Part shown: positions 10,701 to 21,800 of the stretch, one piece after another
Layout: each line of letters begins with the position of its first letter
Position numbering within the stretch: position 1 is the stretch's first letter
Assembly: GCA_026418625.1 (NCBI GenBank)
Contig: JAOABA010000024.1
Coordinates: 1 to 64,000, forward strand
From: Candidatus Kapaibacterium sp.
Lineage (GTDB): Bacteria > Bacteroidota > Ignavibacteria > Kapaibacteriales > UBA2268
DNA: 64,000 bases
Direction: 5' to 3'
Position numbers and translations under genes: made by a program
Notes under the pieces: generated by a model
Told to the model about the DNA's origin: nothing
Databases searched by the model: none
What the model saw: only the letters and a program-made list of their open reading frames with translations

Positions 10701-11167
10701 CTGTGCGTATGAATGAAATCTATGAATTAATTAATGATATACAGCAGAAAGAGAAAGAACTTGATGATGATAATGATGTCAATCAAATTACTGATTCAAC
10801 TGATTCAACTGAAACAAATAGAACTATAATAGATTTTGAAAAATTAACTGAAAGAGTCGAAGGTGACACGCAGTTAATTTCGATAATAACAAATTATTTT
10901 ATTGAAAATTATCCAAAATTTCTTCAGGACATCAAAGACTCAGTTTTGCAAAATAACAGGTCTGATTTAAAATTAAAGGCACACACACTGAATGGAATGC
11001 TTCTAAACCTTGAGATACTAACTTCAAGGAACGAAATTTCATTTTTAGAGAATGAAGCTGAAAAAATTTCTCAAGATGAAGCACTAAAAATTCTTAATAA
11101 AATAGAAAGCGGATTGAAACAAGCCGAGAATTACCTCAAAAATCTTATAAGCTATAACAATAATTAA
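7793..11167 (+). CDS. Hybrid sensor histidine kinase (N-terminal sensor, 2x PAS, HisKA, HATPase_c, 2x REC, HPt)
   Basis: FLAMMSHEIRTPMNGILGMVELAL; YGGTGLGLAISKQL; two REC domains (NILVIDDNQ..., KILVAEDN...LILMDVLMPNLDG); HPt-like KLKAHTLNGMLLNL. Confidence 0.92.
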   Translation: MHKFINRLINFFDLFNKVTNIPLNLLNKKGEVLFSSYEYWRERNFSRENYDLIDSIYNELAVSKLKSYQSKPDLLNIEAKLLITNNFLYSFHLPLKSYSDNFCLVIGNFFLGEKILDLKLINKIAEKVGCDVFLVEEVIDKIPVLTQEKLNSVQTFIENFIQNFLKTESDIIPEEETQKQEGKIASAINLNNINIDFLDFLEHNSRTIKLLIDEKFNFLSINQYFEELFGVKKDEIIGKNILDFISKSSRSRLRLYLEKLEIDEISVPISIEMTSKSQQPLTFILNFERIRQNEEGNRIYFAYGFNITSSSHEIQSLRENEEKYRNIVEQSSDGIFITDQNGRIIEWNKALENITGLKKEEVIGKYSWDIKEPFDLDSLSYYELNYIVSEFENYGYVNENYELINKLSEQRILNKFGENKIVQSIVFPIKTSKGNLIGSIIRDITNKKNLEAELIKAKEDAESANKAKSEFLAMMSHEIRTPMNGILGMVELALTTELTPEQREYLEAVEHSAESLLNIINQILDFSKIEAGKLEIEITEFNLRDLVEKIANILSIKAFEKNLELILDYDFNLPDIFYGDSVRIRQILINLLINAIKFTDYGDIVFSVKGNNVEGNYYELEFSITDTGIGIAEDKLDKLFTEFTQLSDSATRNYGGTGLGLAISKQLATLMGGEVNVKSKLNKGSTFTFKIKLEAGEIKQLPAVSNEISYTDKNILVIDDNQKSLNLISKILTYLGMNVQTVSNLSDIFIKLKEAELEKLTYDAILLDIQLQHLDGISIMNQIRTELSTKDLPFIVMLTPQDLTTHLKKLKANEVENYLIKPIKFNELINVINSLFTKGKNKQIKIDFSENKEDIKEAERNQNNLKILVAEDNIISSQLTVSILKKRGYEVVTAANGEEAVELYKNNHFDLILMDVLMPNLDGFAATRKIRELEKAMNRHTPIIALTAHAIEGFKKQCLESGMNGYLSKPVRMNEIYELINDIQQKEKELDDDNDVNQITDSTDSTETNRTIIDFEKLTERVEGDTQLISIITNYFIENYPKFLQDIKDSVLQNNRSDLKLKAHTLNGMLLNLEILTSRNEISFLENEAEKISQDEALKILNKIESGLKQAENYLKNLISYNNN

Positions 11168-11268
11168 ATAACTTATTAATAAAATTTGTTTTAAATTTAT
11201 AAAATTCTTAATATTGCTGATTATAATTTACTTTCTGTAAATGTTAATTTTAATTTATTGTTTTAAAA

Positions 11269-11673
11269 ATGGAAAATGAAAATCAAACAATTTTGATTAT
11301 TGATGATGATTTCTTTTTTGCCCGATATCTGGCAAGAATAATTCAGGAAAATATACAAATTAAGGTTGAAATCAAAGTTGATCCACACGAAGCAATTAAG
11401 TATTTGAATGACAATATACCAGCCTTGATAATTCTCGATATGATGCTGCCTAAAATGGATGGACTGACATTTCTCAGAAATTTAAGAAGTAATGATGCAA
11501 CACAAAATGTTCCAGTAATTGTTTGTTCAGCTCTCGGGAACCAACAAACAGTAGGAGAATCGGTAAAGCTTAATATAGCCGGCTATATTGTAAAACCTAC
11601 CAATCAAACAATTGTTATCGACAAAGTTACCAATGCATTAAGTATGTTATCAAAAGAAAATCCGAGTGAATAA
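11269..11673 (+). CDS. Single-domain response regulator (REC)
   Basis: ILIIDDDFFFARYLARII...LIILDMMLPKMDG...GYIVKP. Confidence 0.88.
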   Translation: MENENQTILIIDDDFFFARYLARIIQENIQIKVEIKVDPHEAIKYLNDNIPALIILDMMLPKMDGLTFLRNLRSNDATQNVPVIVCSALGNQQTVGESVKLNIAGYIVKPTNQTIVIDKVTNALSMLSKENPSE

Positions 11674-11678
11674 TTTTT

Positions 11679-12755
11679 ATGATAAATATTATTGATGAAT
11701 TAATTAAAAACGAGAAATACCCACCTGTTCTGCTTGTTTTCGGTGAAGAAGAATTTTTAATAGAAGAAACATTGAATAGAATCAAGACAAAATTTCAAAT
11801 TAATGATGAAAATTCTTTTGATTTCGAAGTTCTTGATGGTGAAAAAACAAGTTACAAGGAAATAGTTGAAAAATGTCTTACTTTCCCATTTGTTTCAAAA
11901 ACAAGAACTGTAGTAGTAAATAATTTTGAATCATTAACAGAAATATCAAAATCAAAAAAGGAGAAGATAAACATTCCTTTCAAAAATTATTTGGAAAATC
12001 CACAAAATTCAACTTTCTTGGTTTTAATTTCAAAGGACAGTTCTATAAATAATAAAAGCTCTGCGAAAAATTCACAAAAGGCGCCAAAAAAAGGGAAGAG
12101 TCAATCAACGCTAAAGTTTCCTTATGATTTAATTTTCGAGAGACATAAAACTATCGAATTTAAGAAGTTTAAAGATAATGATTATATTAGCTGGATTCAA
12201 AAAAAAGTGGAGGCAAATAACAAGAAAATCAGTCCAGTAGCGGCGCAGATTTTTTTTACTTCTTTGAATCCAAATTTGAGAGACATTGATAATGAACTTG
12301 ATAAACTTTTATTATTTGAAAAAAATAAGAATATAATTGATGAAGAAGACATAACTCAATTGATAGGACAATCCAGAAAATTCAATGTTTTTGAGCTTCA
12401 AAAAGCCATTGGGAATAGGGACATTAATTTATCATTGGAAATCTTAACCAATCTGCTTAAGAACGAACGTCAGGAAATGCTCATAATGACTATTATCGCT
12501 AAATATTTTATTACATTATGGAAACTCTATGACCTAAAACACTCGAACTTAACGAGTGCCGAAATTGGAGCAATGGTTGGTGTAAATCCCTATTTCATAA
12601 AGGAGTATCAAAATGCACTAAATAAATATCAAATTGAAGAGATTGAAAGAGCAATAGTATTATTTAATGAAATAGATGAAAAATTGAAATCAACTTCTAT
12701 AGATTCACTTTATCTAATGCAAAGCCTTCTGATAAGAATAATGGAAAAAAATTGA
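11679..12755 (+). CDS. holA: DNA polymerase III subunit delta
   Basis: PPVLLVFGEEEFLIEETLNRI...; overall HolA organisation. Confidence 0.83.
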   Translation: MINIIDELIKNEKYPPVLLVFGEEEFLIEETLNRIKTKFQINDENSFDFEVLDGEKTSYKEIVEKCLTFPFVSKTRTVVVNNFESLTEISKSKKEKINIPFKNYLENPQNSTFLVLISKDSSINNKSSAKNSQKAPKKGKSQSTLKFPYDLIFERHKTIEFKKFKDNDYISWIQKKVEANNKKISPVAAQIFFTSLNPNLRDIDNELDKLLLFEKNKNIIDEEDITQLIGQSRKFNVFELQKAIGNRDINLSLEILTNLLKNERQEMLIMTIIAKYFITLWKLYDLKHSNLTSAEIGAMVGVNPYFIKEYQNALNKYQIEEIERAIVLFNEIDEKLKSTSIDSLYLMQSLLIRIMEKN

Positions 12756-12811
12756 AACTTTCAAATTAAAAATAAATAATACGTCTTTGGAATTTTATTT
12801 TTTTGAAAACT

Positions 12812-14503
12812 ATGAGACAGAGTCAATATTTTATACCAACATTAAGAGAAGCACCAGCAGATGCCCAAATTCCATCTCATCAACTTATGTTAAGAGCGGG
12901 CTTAGTTAGGCAGGTCGCTTCTGGAGTTTTCACTTGGTTGCCGCTTGGATATAAGATTTTAAAAAAAATTATAGAAATTCTGCGAGAAGAGATGGATGCC
13001 ATCGGTGGGCAGGAATTTTTGATGCCTGCTCTTAATCCTATTGAAATATGGGAACAAACTGGCAGGGTCGAAGCTATGGGAGATGTTATGTTCCACATAA
13101 AGAATAGAGATGGACTGGTGTTAGCTCCAACACACGAAGAAATTATTACCTATCACGCACGACAACACATTCAATCATATAAGGATTTGCCACAAATTTG
13201 GTATCAGATTCAAAATAAATTCAGAAATGAACCCCGACCCAAATCAGGTGTGTTGCGTGGCAGACAATTTTTGATGAAAGATGCTTATTCACTTGATTCA
13301 TCTTGGGAGGGATTAGATGAGAGTTACAGAAAGCATTATGAAGCTTATAAAAAAATCTTCACTCGCTGCGGGATAAAATTTTTTATAGTTGGAGCATCAA
13401 GCGGTGCAATGGGTGGAAAACAATCCGAAGAGTTTATGATTGAGTCAGATGCCGGAGAGGATGTTTGCGCTATTTCAGATTCAGGCTATGCTGCAAATCT
13501 CGAAGTTGCAACATCAGCTATTGAACCAGTTGGGCGAATTTCAGAGAATTTAAATTTAGAAGAATTCCCTACACCAAATGCAAAAACAATTAATGATCTT
13601 ATTGAACAATTTGGACTTCCTGAGGATAGACTTGCCAAATCTGTAGTTTATATTATTGATTCAAAACCTGTTTTAATCCTGATGCGGGGTAATGATGAGT
13701 TAAATGAAACAAAACTTCAATCTGCATTCAAAACAAATACGTTCAGGCCAGCAGAACCTGAGGAATTACTTCAGATAACCGGTGCAAATACTGGTTCAAT
13801 AGGACCTGTAAATCTAAAAACAAGTATAAAAATAGTTGCTGATAATTTATTAAAAGACGCTAATGGTTTGACAAGTGGAGCGAATAAAGACGGTTTTCAT
13901 TTAAAAAATATAGATTTAACTCGGGATTGCAAAATTGATGAATATTTAGATTTAAGGACAGTCAGAGAAGGCGAACCCTGCATCAAAAACGGTTCACCAC
14001 TGAGAATTGTTAAAGCAATCGAATTAGGTCATATTTTTAAATTAGGGACGAAGTATTCTGAAGCACTCGGAGCAAGATTTTTGGATTCTGAGGGCAAAGA
14101 ACACCCCATTATTATGGGAAGCTACGGTATTGGGGTTGAACGAATAATGGCATCCTATATAGAGCAAAATTACGATGAATCAGGAATTATATGGAATAAA
14201 GCTTTAACACCATTTGATCTTCATCTTATTGGACTTGGTTTAAGCAAGACACCTGAAGTAAAAAAAGCTTGTGAGAAAATTTACAGTGACTTAACTGGAT
14301 TAAATCTCGAGGTTCTGTTTGATGATAGGGATGAAAACCCCGGTGTTAAATTTAACGATGCTGATTTAATTGGAATTCCATATCAGATTATAGTTGGCAA
14401 AAAAAATCTTGACAATGGGAAAGTTGAAATAAAGGATAGAAAAACTGGCGAGAGGAAATTAATTGATTTAAATATTTTAAAAGAAGCAGTTCTAAACTTA
14501 TAA
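12812..14503 (+). CDS. proS: Prolyl-tRNA synthetase (bacterial type)
   Basis: MRQSQYFIPTLREAPADAQIPSHQLMLRAGLVRQVASGVFTWLPLG; LAPTHEE; FRNEPRPKSGVLRGRQFLMKDAYS; ORF-track start 12803 is TTG, ATG at 12812 preferred. Confidence 0.95.
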   Translation: MRQSQYFIPTLREAPADAQIPSHQLMLRAGLVRQVASGVFTWLPLGYKILKKIIEILREEMDAIGGQEFLMPALNPIEIWEQTGRVEAMGDVMFHIKNRDGLVLAPTHEEIITYHARQHIQSYKDLPQIWYQIQNKFRNEPRPKSGVLRGRQFLMKDAYSLDSSWEGLDESYRKHYEAYKKIFTRCGIKFFIVGASSGAMGGKQSEEFMIESDAGEDVCAISDSGYAANLEVATSAIEPVGRISENLNLEEFPTPNAKTINDLIEQFGLPEDRLAKSVVYIIDSKPVLILMRGNDELNETKLQSAFKTNTFRPAEPEELLQITGANTGSIGPVNLKTSIKIVADNLLKDANGLTSGANKDGFHLKNIDLTRDCKIDEYLDLRTVREGEPCIKNGSPLRIVKAIELGHIFKLGTKYSEALGARFLDSEGKEHPIIMGSYGIGVERIMASYIEQNYDESGIIWNKALTPFDLHLIGLGLSKTPEVKKACEKIYSDLTGLNLEVLFDDRDENPGVKFNDADLIGIPYQIIVGKKNLDNGKVEIKDRKTGERKLIDLNILKEAVLNL

Positions 14504-15002
14504 ATATTTTAGCAGGGAAGACAATTTTATATTAGTGGTAAATTATTTTGATAAATTGATGTCCAATCATCAAAAAATAAACCTCTTTAAAAAGTGTGAA
14601 AATTTTTTACTTATCTGTCAGAAAATTTGTCAATAAAAATAATTCAAGAAAAATTTAAGCCATTAGAGTTTTTTTTATTAATTTTATAATTTGTTAAAAA
14701 GCATTATAAAGAAAATAAAAATAAGGTTTATTAAAATGTTTGTGTGAAAGTTTTTAAACAGTGTAAGGAAACACACACAAGAAAAGTTATAAAATTTTGA
14801 AAGTCGCATAATGGACGGAGAAAAGTTATCAGTAAAAATTGGAATTTCTTTAATACTCTTTTATATTTGTAAGTTGATTTGTAAGTTGAATAATAGTGAA
14901 ATTAGTTGACCTTAACGAAAATTTTCATACCATAGGGTTGAAAAGGGGTAAGGTCAATTTTATAGTATTTAAGCTAAAATTTTAGGGAAAAAATAGGAAC
15001 AA

Positions 15003-15743
15003 ATGAAACAAAAAGAAGATAAGAATAAAGAAGATATTATTAAAAAGTTTGAAACTTCATCAGAAGATAAAGGTAATATTGTATTAAAAGTTCAAAATTT
15101 TGTTGAAGAGAATAGGAAATTAGTAATTGGGATATCATTAGGCGTTTTAGTTCTTGCAGTATTAATTTTCTTTATTAAAGGAAGAATAGAGGAAGGTAAT
15201 CGAGAAGATTCCATAAACGCATCGGTATCAATATCAAGAATAATGCAATATTACCAAGATGGCAACTACCTAACAGCCCTCAATGGAGATAGTGTTAAAA
15301 AAGTTCAGGGTGAAAAAGTCATTGGATTAATAGAGATAGTAAATAGATACGAAGGAACAGACCAAGGCAAATATGCAGCATTATATGCTGCAAGCGCTCT
15401 GCTTAATTTAAATAGGTATCAAGAAGCAAAAAAGTATTTTGAAATTGCACTAAAATCCCCATCTCAAATAGTTCAAGAAGGTGCAAACGCTGGATTGGCT
15501 ACAATTTACGAAATGGAAGGAAAATACATAGAAGCTGCAGATTATTACGAACAGGCAGCCCTAATTGCAGTTGAGTTAGGACTCAAAAACCGATATCAAT
15601 TTTTTCAAGCATTATGTTTAGAAAAAGCTGGGGATAAAGAAAAAGCAGAAAAACTATATAGAGAAGTAATAGGAGATAATAGATCGGATTATGTTAACTC
15701 TGCAAAGGCAGGGTTAATTCGTCTTGGCACGATAATTGAGTGA
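15003..15743 (+). CDS. Membrane-anchored tetratricopeptide repeat protein
   Basis: Single TM (LVIGISLGVLVLAVLIFFI) followed by TPR-like repeats. Confidence 0.75.
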   Translation: MKQKEDKNKEDIIKKFETSSEDKGNIVLKVQNFVEENRKLVIGISLGVLVLAVLIFFIKGRIEEGNREDSINASVSISRIMQYYQDGNYLTALNGDSVKKVQGEKVIGLIEIVNRYEGTDQGKYAALYAASALLNLNRYQEAKKYFEIALKSPSQIVQEGANAGLATIYEMEGKYIEAADYYEQAALIAVELGLKNRYQFFQALCLEKAGDKEKAEKLYREVIGDNRSDYVNSAKAGLIRLGTIIE

Positions 15744-15845
15744 TAGAAATATTTGATATAAAATATCAAAATAGTGTGGAATTAATTTAATAATGAGAAA
15801 TAAATTTAATTTGTTGTTTATAATAGCAATTTTTTTGGAGGTAAT

Positions 15846-18800
15846 ATGCGTCGATTGTTTCGTTTAAGTTTACTAATGGTGATATTGTGCTTGCTGTCTT
15901 TCGCAGAGAGCTTTGCACAGAACCAGGTTTACGTATCAGGACGAATTGCTCCAGGCCACGTGCGAGTCTTTTTGAAGGACTCTATCTACATTATTAACAG
16001 GGACTTAGTCATAGGTGGAACCCTGATAATAGAGCCCGGAACAACAGTTCTATTTTATCCACAGGGTCGAATTATTGACTCGGTTGGTGGAAGAATCATT
16101 GCAGATGGTTTAGCATCAGCAACTTACACCGCCAATCCCGGTGGATTAGATCCAATTGCAACCCCCGGTTCAGCTCAGAACCCGACGGGTTATTCAGGTT
16201 ATGCAGATCTAAACTATTTTTTCCATGCTGGTGTAATTAACAGGACTACAACTAATGAGCCAACTGTTAATACTAGTAAGAGAGATTATATTTATAACGT
16301 TGTATTAAACACTGCAACACGAAGACTAGAAAATCTAAGAACAGAGGAAATAGGATTGCCATTAGGTGCAAACCGTGTTAAAATTACAGCTGAACAAGCT
16401 ATGATGTTCATAGCAGCAAGGTTAGAAATCGATCCAATGAATGATATTAATTTGAATATTAGACCTTGGAGAAGAGTTGGAGATAGAGCAGTTAACATTA
16501 CAACAGGAAGAATTAGATTTATTGGACAACCAGACAATAACTTTTCAAGAGAATGGGGTCATATAGTCGTTCTTCCCGGTGCCAGAGCAGCATTTTTCAG
16601 AAATGTTACATTCGAAGGCTTCAGAAAAGATACAACTATTGATAGATATCCTTATTATGCTGAAAATCAGGCAGATGCAGATTGGGCTGCAATTAATGCT
16701 ACTATGAAAAAATTAACTAATGGAAGCGGTGGTGTTCTTACAACATTCTCCAGCAGAACTTGGTTAATTAATTGCGAATTTAATAATAATATGGCAAGAA
16801 ACCGTGGTGGTGCATTGCAATTTTTACAAGCTCCAGATGGTTTCCCCAAAAATGTAAATATAACTCAATTTTATCCAGTCGACAAAAACCCGAATTTGAC
16901 TGAACGTGACGGTTCAATCTCTCAAATTGTTCAAAATCATCCAATTCCAATGATTGATAGAATTGATGAACCGGGAAATGTCGAGCCAATAGGAGATTAT
17001 GACAGACAAGCTTATGACGACGGACGTCTGGCTGTATATCTTGGTAGAGTAAGAAATCTCAAATTAAGCGGTAATAAAGTTCTATTAACTAATTTTGGTG
17101 AAAGATACATTGGAACTCCACCAGTTAGAGTAGTGATGGATTTAACTGATGAACCAGCTAATTTCCCACAAGTAACAGGTAATTTTGCTTACGGTGGTGC
17201 TATTTATATAGCTGGTAAAGATGGGCAACCCGGTATGGATTCCCAAATTGAAATTGGTTTAGGTGTTAATAATTCAATTAGGCTACAGGGTGGAACAGAA
17301 ATTGTATTTCCGAATGAAGATACATTTGAAGCAGTTGGTAATAGTGCAAATAACTACCAGAATTCAGGAAATACTCTCGGTTCACGAGGTGGTGCAATTT
17401 ACCTTGGACGATATACCTCTTTAATCGTAGCTGGTAAATTTAATGCTAATGAAACCTACACAAAGTATCTACAAGATTCACTCACAGGAACAAATATTGG
17501 TTGGTATTCCAGAGGTGGTGCTATCTATACTGAAAACACTTTTGGAAGATTACAGGTTAGAGGTGGTCCAAGAAGAGATGCTATCAATAACCCAACCGAA
17601 TTTACAAGGAACAAATCAGGTGCTGGTGGTGCTATATTTAATGATGGTAATACCGATCCTCAAATGTCTCCAATCATTGGTGGTTCGGATGTTGTCGTCA
17701 GAACTAGAGATTATGGTTATAATATTAAATTTGCCGAAAACCAAGCTTTAACTTATGGTGGCGCCATCTATACATTAAGAAACTTCACAATTTATGGTTC
17801 TGGTGGTGTCGAAGCTAATGCTATTATTGGTTACGGCGGTAAATATCCAGTTCTATTCGAGAATAATACAGCTGGTTATGCTGGTGGTGCTATAGACGTT
17901 AGAATTCCTAGTAGTTCAACAATGCCACCAATCAACCAGAGAGCTGTTCAGATTGTCAGAGCCGAATTCAGAAAGAATACGGTTGGACAGGGTATAGCAG
18001 AAATGAATAAGCAACACATCAGAGGTGGTGGAGCTATTTATTCATTGAATGCAGACATAAATGTTGTCAAAGGTGTTGAATTCACAGGAAACAAAGTTTA
18101 TAATGGTAATGGTGGTGCATTAGCCATTATCAATCCTTGGATTGCAACAAAACGATTCTATGTGTCGGACCTTGACAAAGTTGATATTCAATCAAATATG
18201 TTAGCCACAGGATTTACATCAGTTGACGAAGTTATGACTTATCAATCTGATGCTTATCCACCTGATGCAAGAATGCTTACAAGATTTCTTGATAATGAAA
18301 TTGAAGTTGACGAAGATATTTTAACATCGCAAAGTGGAACAGGTACAACCCAGATAGGTCATGGATTACAAGGAACTTCAGCAAAACTTCTTGCAACATC
18401 ATTTATTGATCAGAATAATGGTTTCGCAGTTGGTATGAACGGAACCATAGTCAGAATTACACAAGGCGGTGCTAAATGGGAATACAAAAACTATAATATA
18501 CCATATAGATTTAATGACGTTACCTTTATCGGTGGTGGTGTTGGATTTATCGTTGGAGATAGAGGAATCATTCTCAAGACAGTTAACAACGGCGGAGACT
18601 GGAGAGTCGTAAGAGATCCATTAGATAATTTCTCATTAAATTCAGTATTTTTCGTAGGAACTGATATTGGTTATGCTGTTGGTGGTAGAGGTAAAATATT
18701 CAAGACTACCGATGGTGGTGAAACTTGGTTCGATCCAGTAATTTCAACACAATCACTAAACAACCTCAATGCAGTTTACTTTACTGGTGTAAATACAGGT

Positions 18801-21800
18801 TATGCTGTTGGTGATAGAGGAGCTATTCTTGTTACAACTAATGGCGGTGCAAACTGGAATATTCAAAATGCAAATACAATAAGTGATCTTAAAGATGTTT
18901 ATTTCTCAGATGCAAGCACTGGTTATATCGTTGGAAATTACGGAGTTATATTTAAAACAACAAATTCAGGTGGTAATTGGTCAAGAATTTATGACGACCC
19001 AGCTGTAAACTTTAACTCAGTATTTTTCACAACACAAACAACTGGTTATGCAACTGGTGATTTTGGTGTTCTTCTTAAAACTACAAACGCAGGAACAAAC
19101 TGGACTGCATTGACACCAAATACATCATACAGTTTAAGTGACATTTTCTTTGCATCGAGTGCAGTAGGTTATGCAGTTGGTGATTATGGTTTGATGATTG
19201 GAACACGAGATGCTGGTGCAACTTGGAAAGATATCATCCCAGCAGACATAAGTATTGTTGATGTTAAAAGATGGCATCCCGATGCAATGCTTCCAGAAAA
19301 TGGAGTTGGTCTTGGTGGAGCAATTTACATTCTTGATAGTGCAAATTATGTAAATCCCGGAAGACAAGACTCAATATCCTTTAATAGAGTAAGAATTCAA
19401 AATAACAAAGCTTATACAGGATCAGCAATTTACTCAGATAATTATGATCTTAAGTTAATCTTCTCAAGATCATTAATCACTGGTAATGAAGCATATAGTG
19501 ACATCGGTTACGAACAAAATGTTATTACAGGACCTGCTAAGAGCCAAAATCAACAAATTATAGAGAACAAGGCTTCCAGTGATTTAGCTGGTGCAACACT
19601 TTATGGTGAAATAATTGGTCCACTACCATCAACAAATTCCTCGTGGGCAGCCAACTCAATATATAATAACAAAGCAAGATTCTTAATTAGGTTACCCGAT
19701 GGTCCAAATACCAAAGGTGTTCTTGCCGGTAAAGGTGTTGGACTTGGTGGAACAGATACATTAAGAGGAAACTACTGGGGTAGAACCGAAGCCAACGTTA
19801 CTATGCAGGTTCAAATTAACAAATGGAATTCAAATGCAAATACCGAAACATTCTTCGTTGAATCTCATTTCAATCCGATGAATGAAACTTATATTCCATT
19901 TGTATTTTCAACAAATCCTGCTTCATTAGCAGATCCAACACATCAAGGTCCATTTGAATCTCCTGCAAGATTTAATTATAGACCAATTCCATTAAAGAAT
20001 GGTGCTAATGAAAATACAGTTGGAGATCAAACTATACCCGAAAAGATGCTAATGTCTGGATTAGTTTATGATCTTTATGATAAGGGAACTGATATTAAAG
20101 TTGCTGATTATTCCAATAGAAGAATGAGTCCAATTGAAGACTTTGCTGTTGGAATTCCACCAGTAATTAGAAGATATACAGAACAAGCTTATCAGGATAA
20201 ACCATCATTTGGCAAATATGTCAGACGTTGGTTAAGAGATCCATTTATTGCAGAGCTAAGAGATAATAATGGTAACTTAGTTTATCCAGAATTCGCACAA
20301 TTACAAGATGAATTCAGACCTGATAAATATGGTAATTATTATCATCCAATAGGTTATCCATTGTTCCTCGAAGCAAGAGTAAACTATGATGGATTAGCCG
20401 AAAGAAGCAACCACGATACAAGATTATTAAATGAAAGTGTGTTCTTTGTTATAAATGAAAACACTGGAGACTTTATCAGAGTAAATATGCGACAGGTTTC
20501 TGAAAACGCTCCATTCAGAGAAGTTTTCAGAGCAAGAGTAGAACTTGTTCCAGATTCATCAAATAGAAATCCCAATACAACAATTAGAAGAACTATTGAA
20601 GGTTTGTATAACCTTGGAACAGGTGATTATTTACTCAGAAACTTAATACATCAGCCATATAACGAAGATAGAGCAGCTTTACCCGGAAGAAAATACCACG
20701 CTTCAACTGGTTCTTTCGGAAGAGTTCCAAATCTATTCTCAAACCGTCATTTGAATAACCCTGTTCCTTATATGGCACCATCAAATGCCGGAACAGCTAC
20801 ATTCTTTGCTGGTGAAAGATATACTGCACTTCCAGTTGACACTGGTGATGTAGTAAGAATAGTATCAAGGACTGTTCTTTGGAAAGAAGGAGTAATACCA
20901 GCTTATGATGATGGTATTTCGTTCAAGATTGTTTCCTCGACAATGCCACCGGTATTTACAGGAAACGTTGTCAAGTTGCAATCTGACACAATAGTAAAAA
21001 TTCAACCTTCTGAATATCCTTGGAAGAGATCAGCAGGTATAATGGATACTCTCAAAATAACCGAATTCTTACATAGAATATTTGTTACTGAAGATAGAGA
21101 ATATCCAGTTGCTCCCGGAACATATAGTGGCTTAACAGTTGATGAAGGACAAGGAAGAGATTCAATCCTTACAGTTACAGCTATTGATACTAATAAATTC
21201 TTTGATCCAAGGTCACTTTACTATCCAGATGATTATGCAAGATTGACATATTCTTGGTATGTTTACTCAGAATCTGGTCTTGCAAGATGGTTAATGGTTG
21301 ATACTATTCCTGCTGGCGATAACTCAGTCCAAAATCCAAGAGATGGAGCATTGGGTTATATTATGTTCAGAGGTCGTCCGATTAATCCATACGTTGTTCC
21401 CGGTGGTGAATTTGTTGAAGTTTCTGCTGCAAACTATCCACCACATATGAGAACAATTGATTCACTAAAATCTTTACCTGTTAGCAAGCGTTTACCTGAT
21501 GATGTTATAGCTAAATATATAGGATTGTTCAGACCATATATGTCAAATGCAAAATATGATCTATTGGAAGAACAAACAAGGGCAAGATATCTACAACAGG
21601 ATACTATAAACTATGGACCGAATTACAAGATAAACTACCTATTCAAAATATTTGTTGTGGATTCACAACCAAGATTCTTGAATTGGGTTGCAACACGAGA
21701 AGAATCAGATAATCAGGCTGATACATTAAGAAGAAGAATTAATCGCAATGGTGATGAAGAAGTATATGTAGTATATAAACCATCAGTTTATACCTGCGGT

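Noticed and set aside
17443-17751. 102-aa alternative-frame ORF in the giant gene
   Set aside because: Fully inside the GGA[IL] repeat coding region, out of frame; repetitive GGT codons create the open frame.
18385-19245. YCF48 repeats as evidence for photosystem II assembly
   Set aside because: In Bacteroidota and relatives the same repeats are common in secreted and T9SS proteins; no photosynthesis genes in the window.
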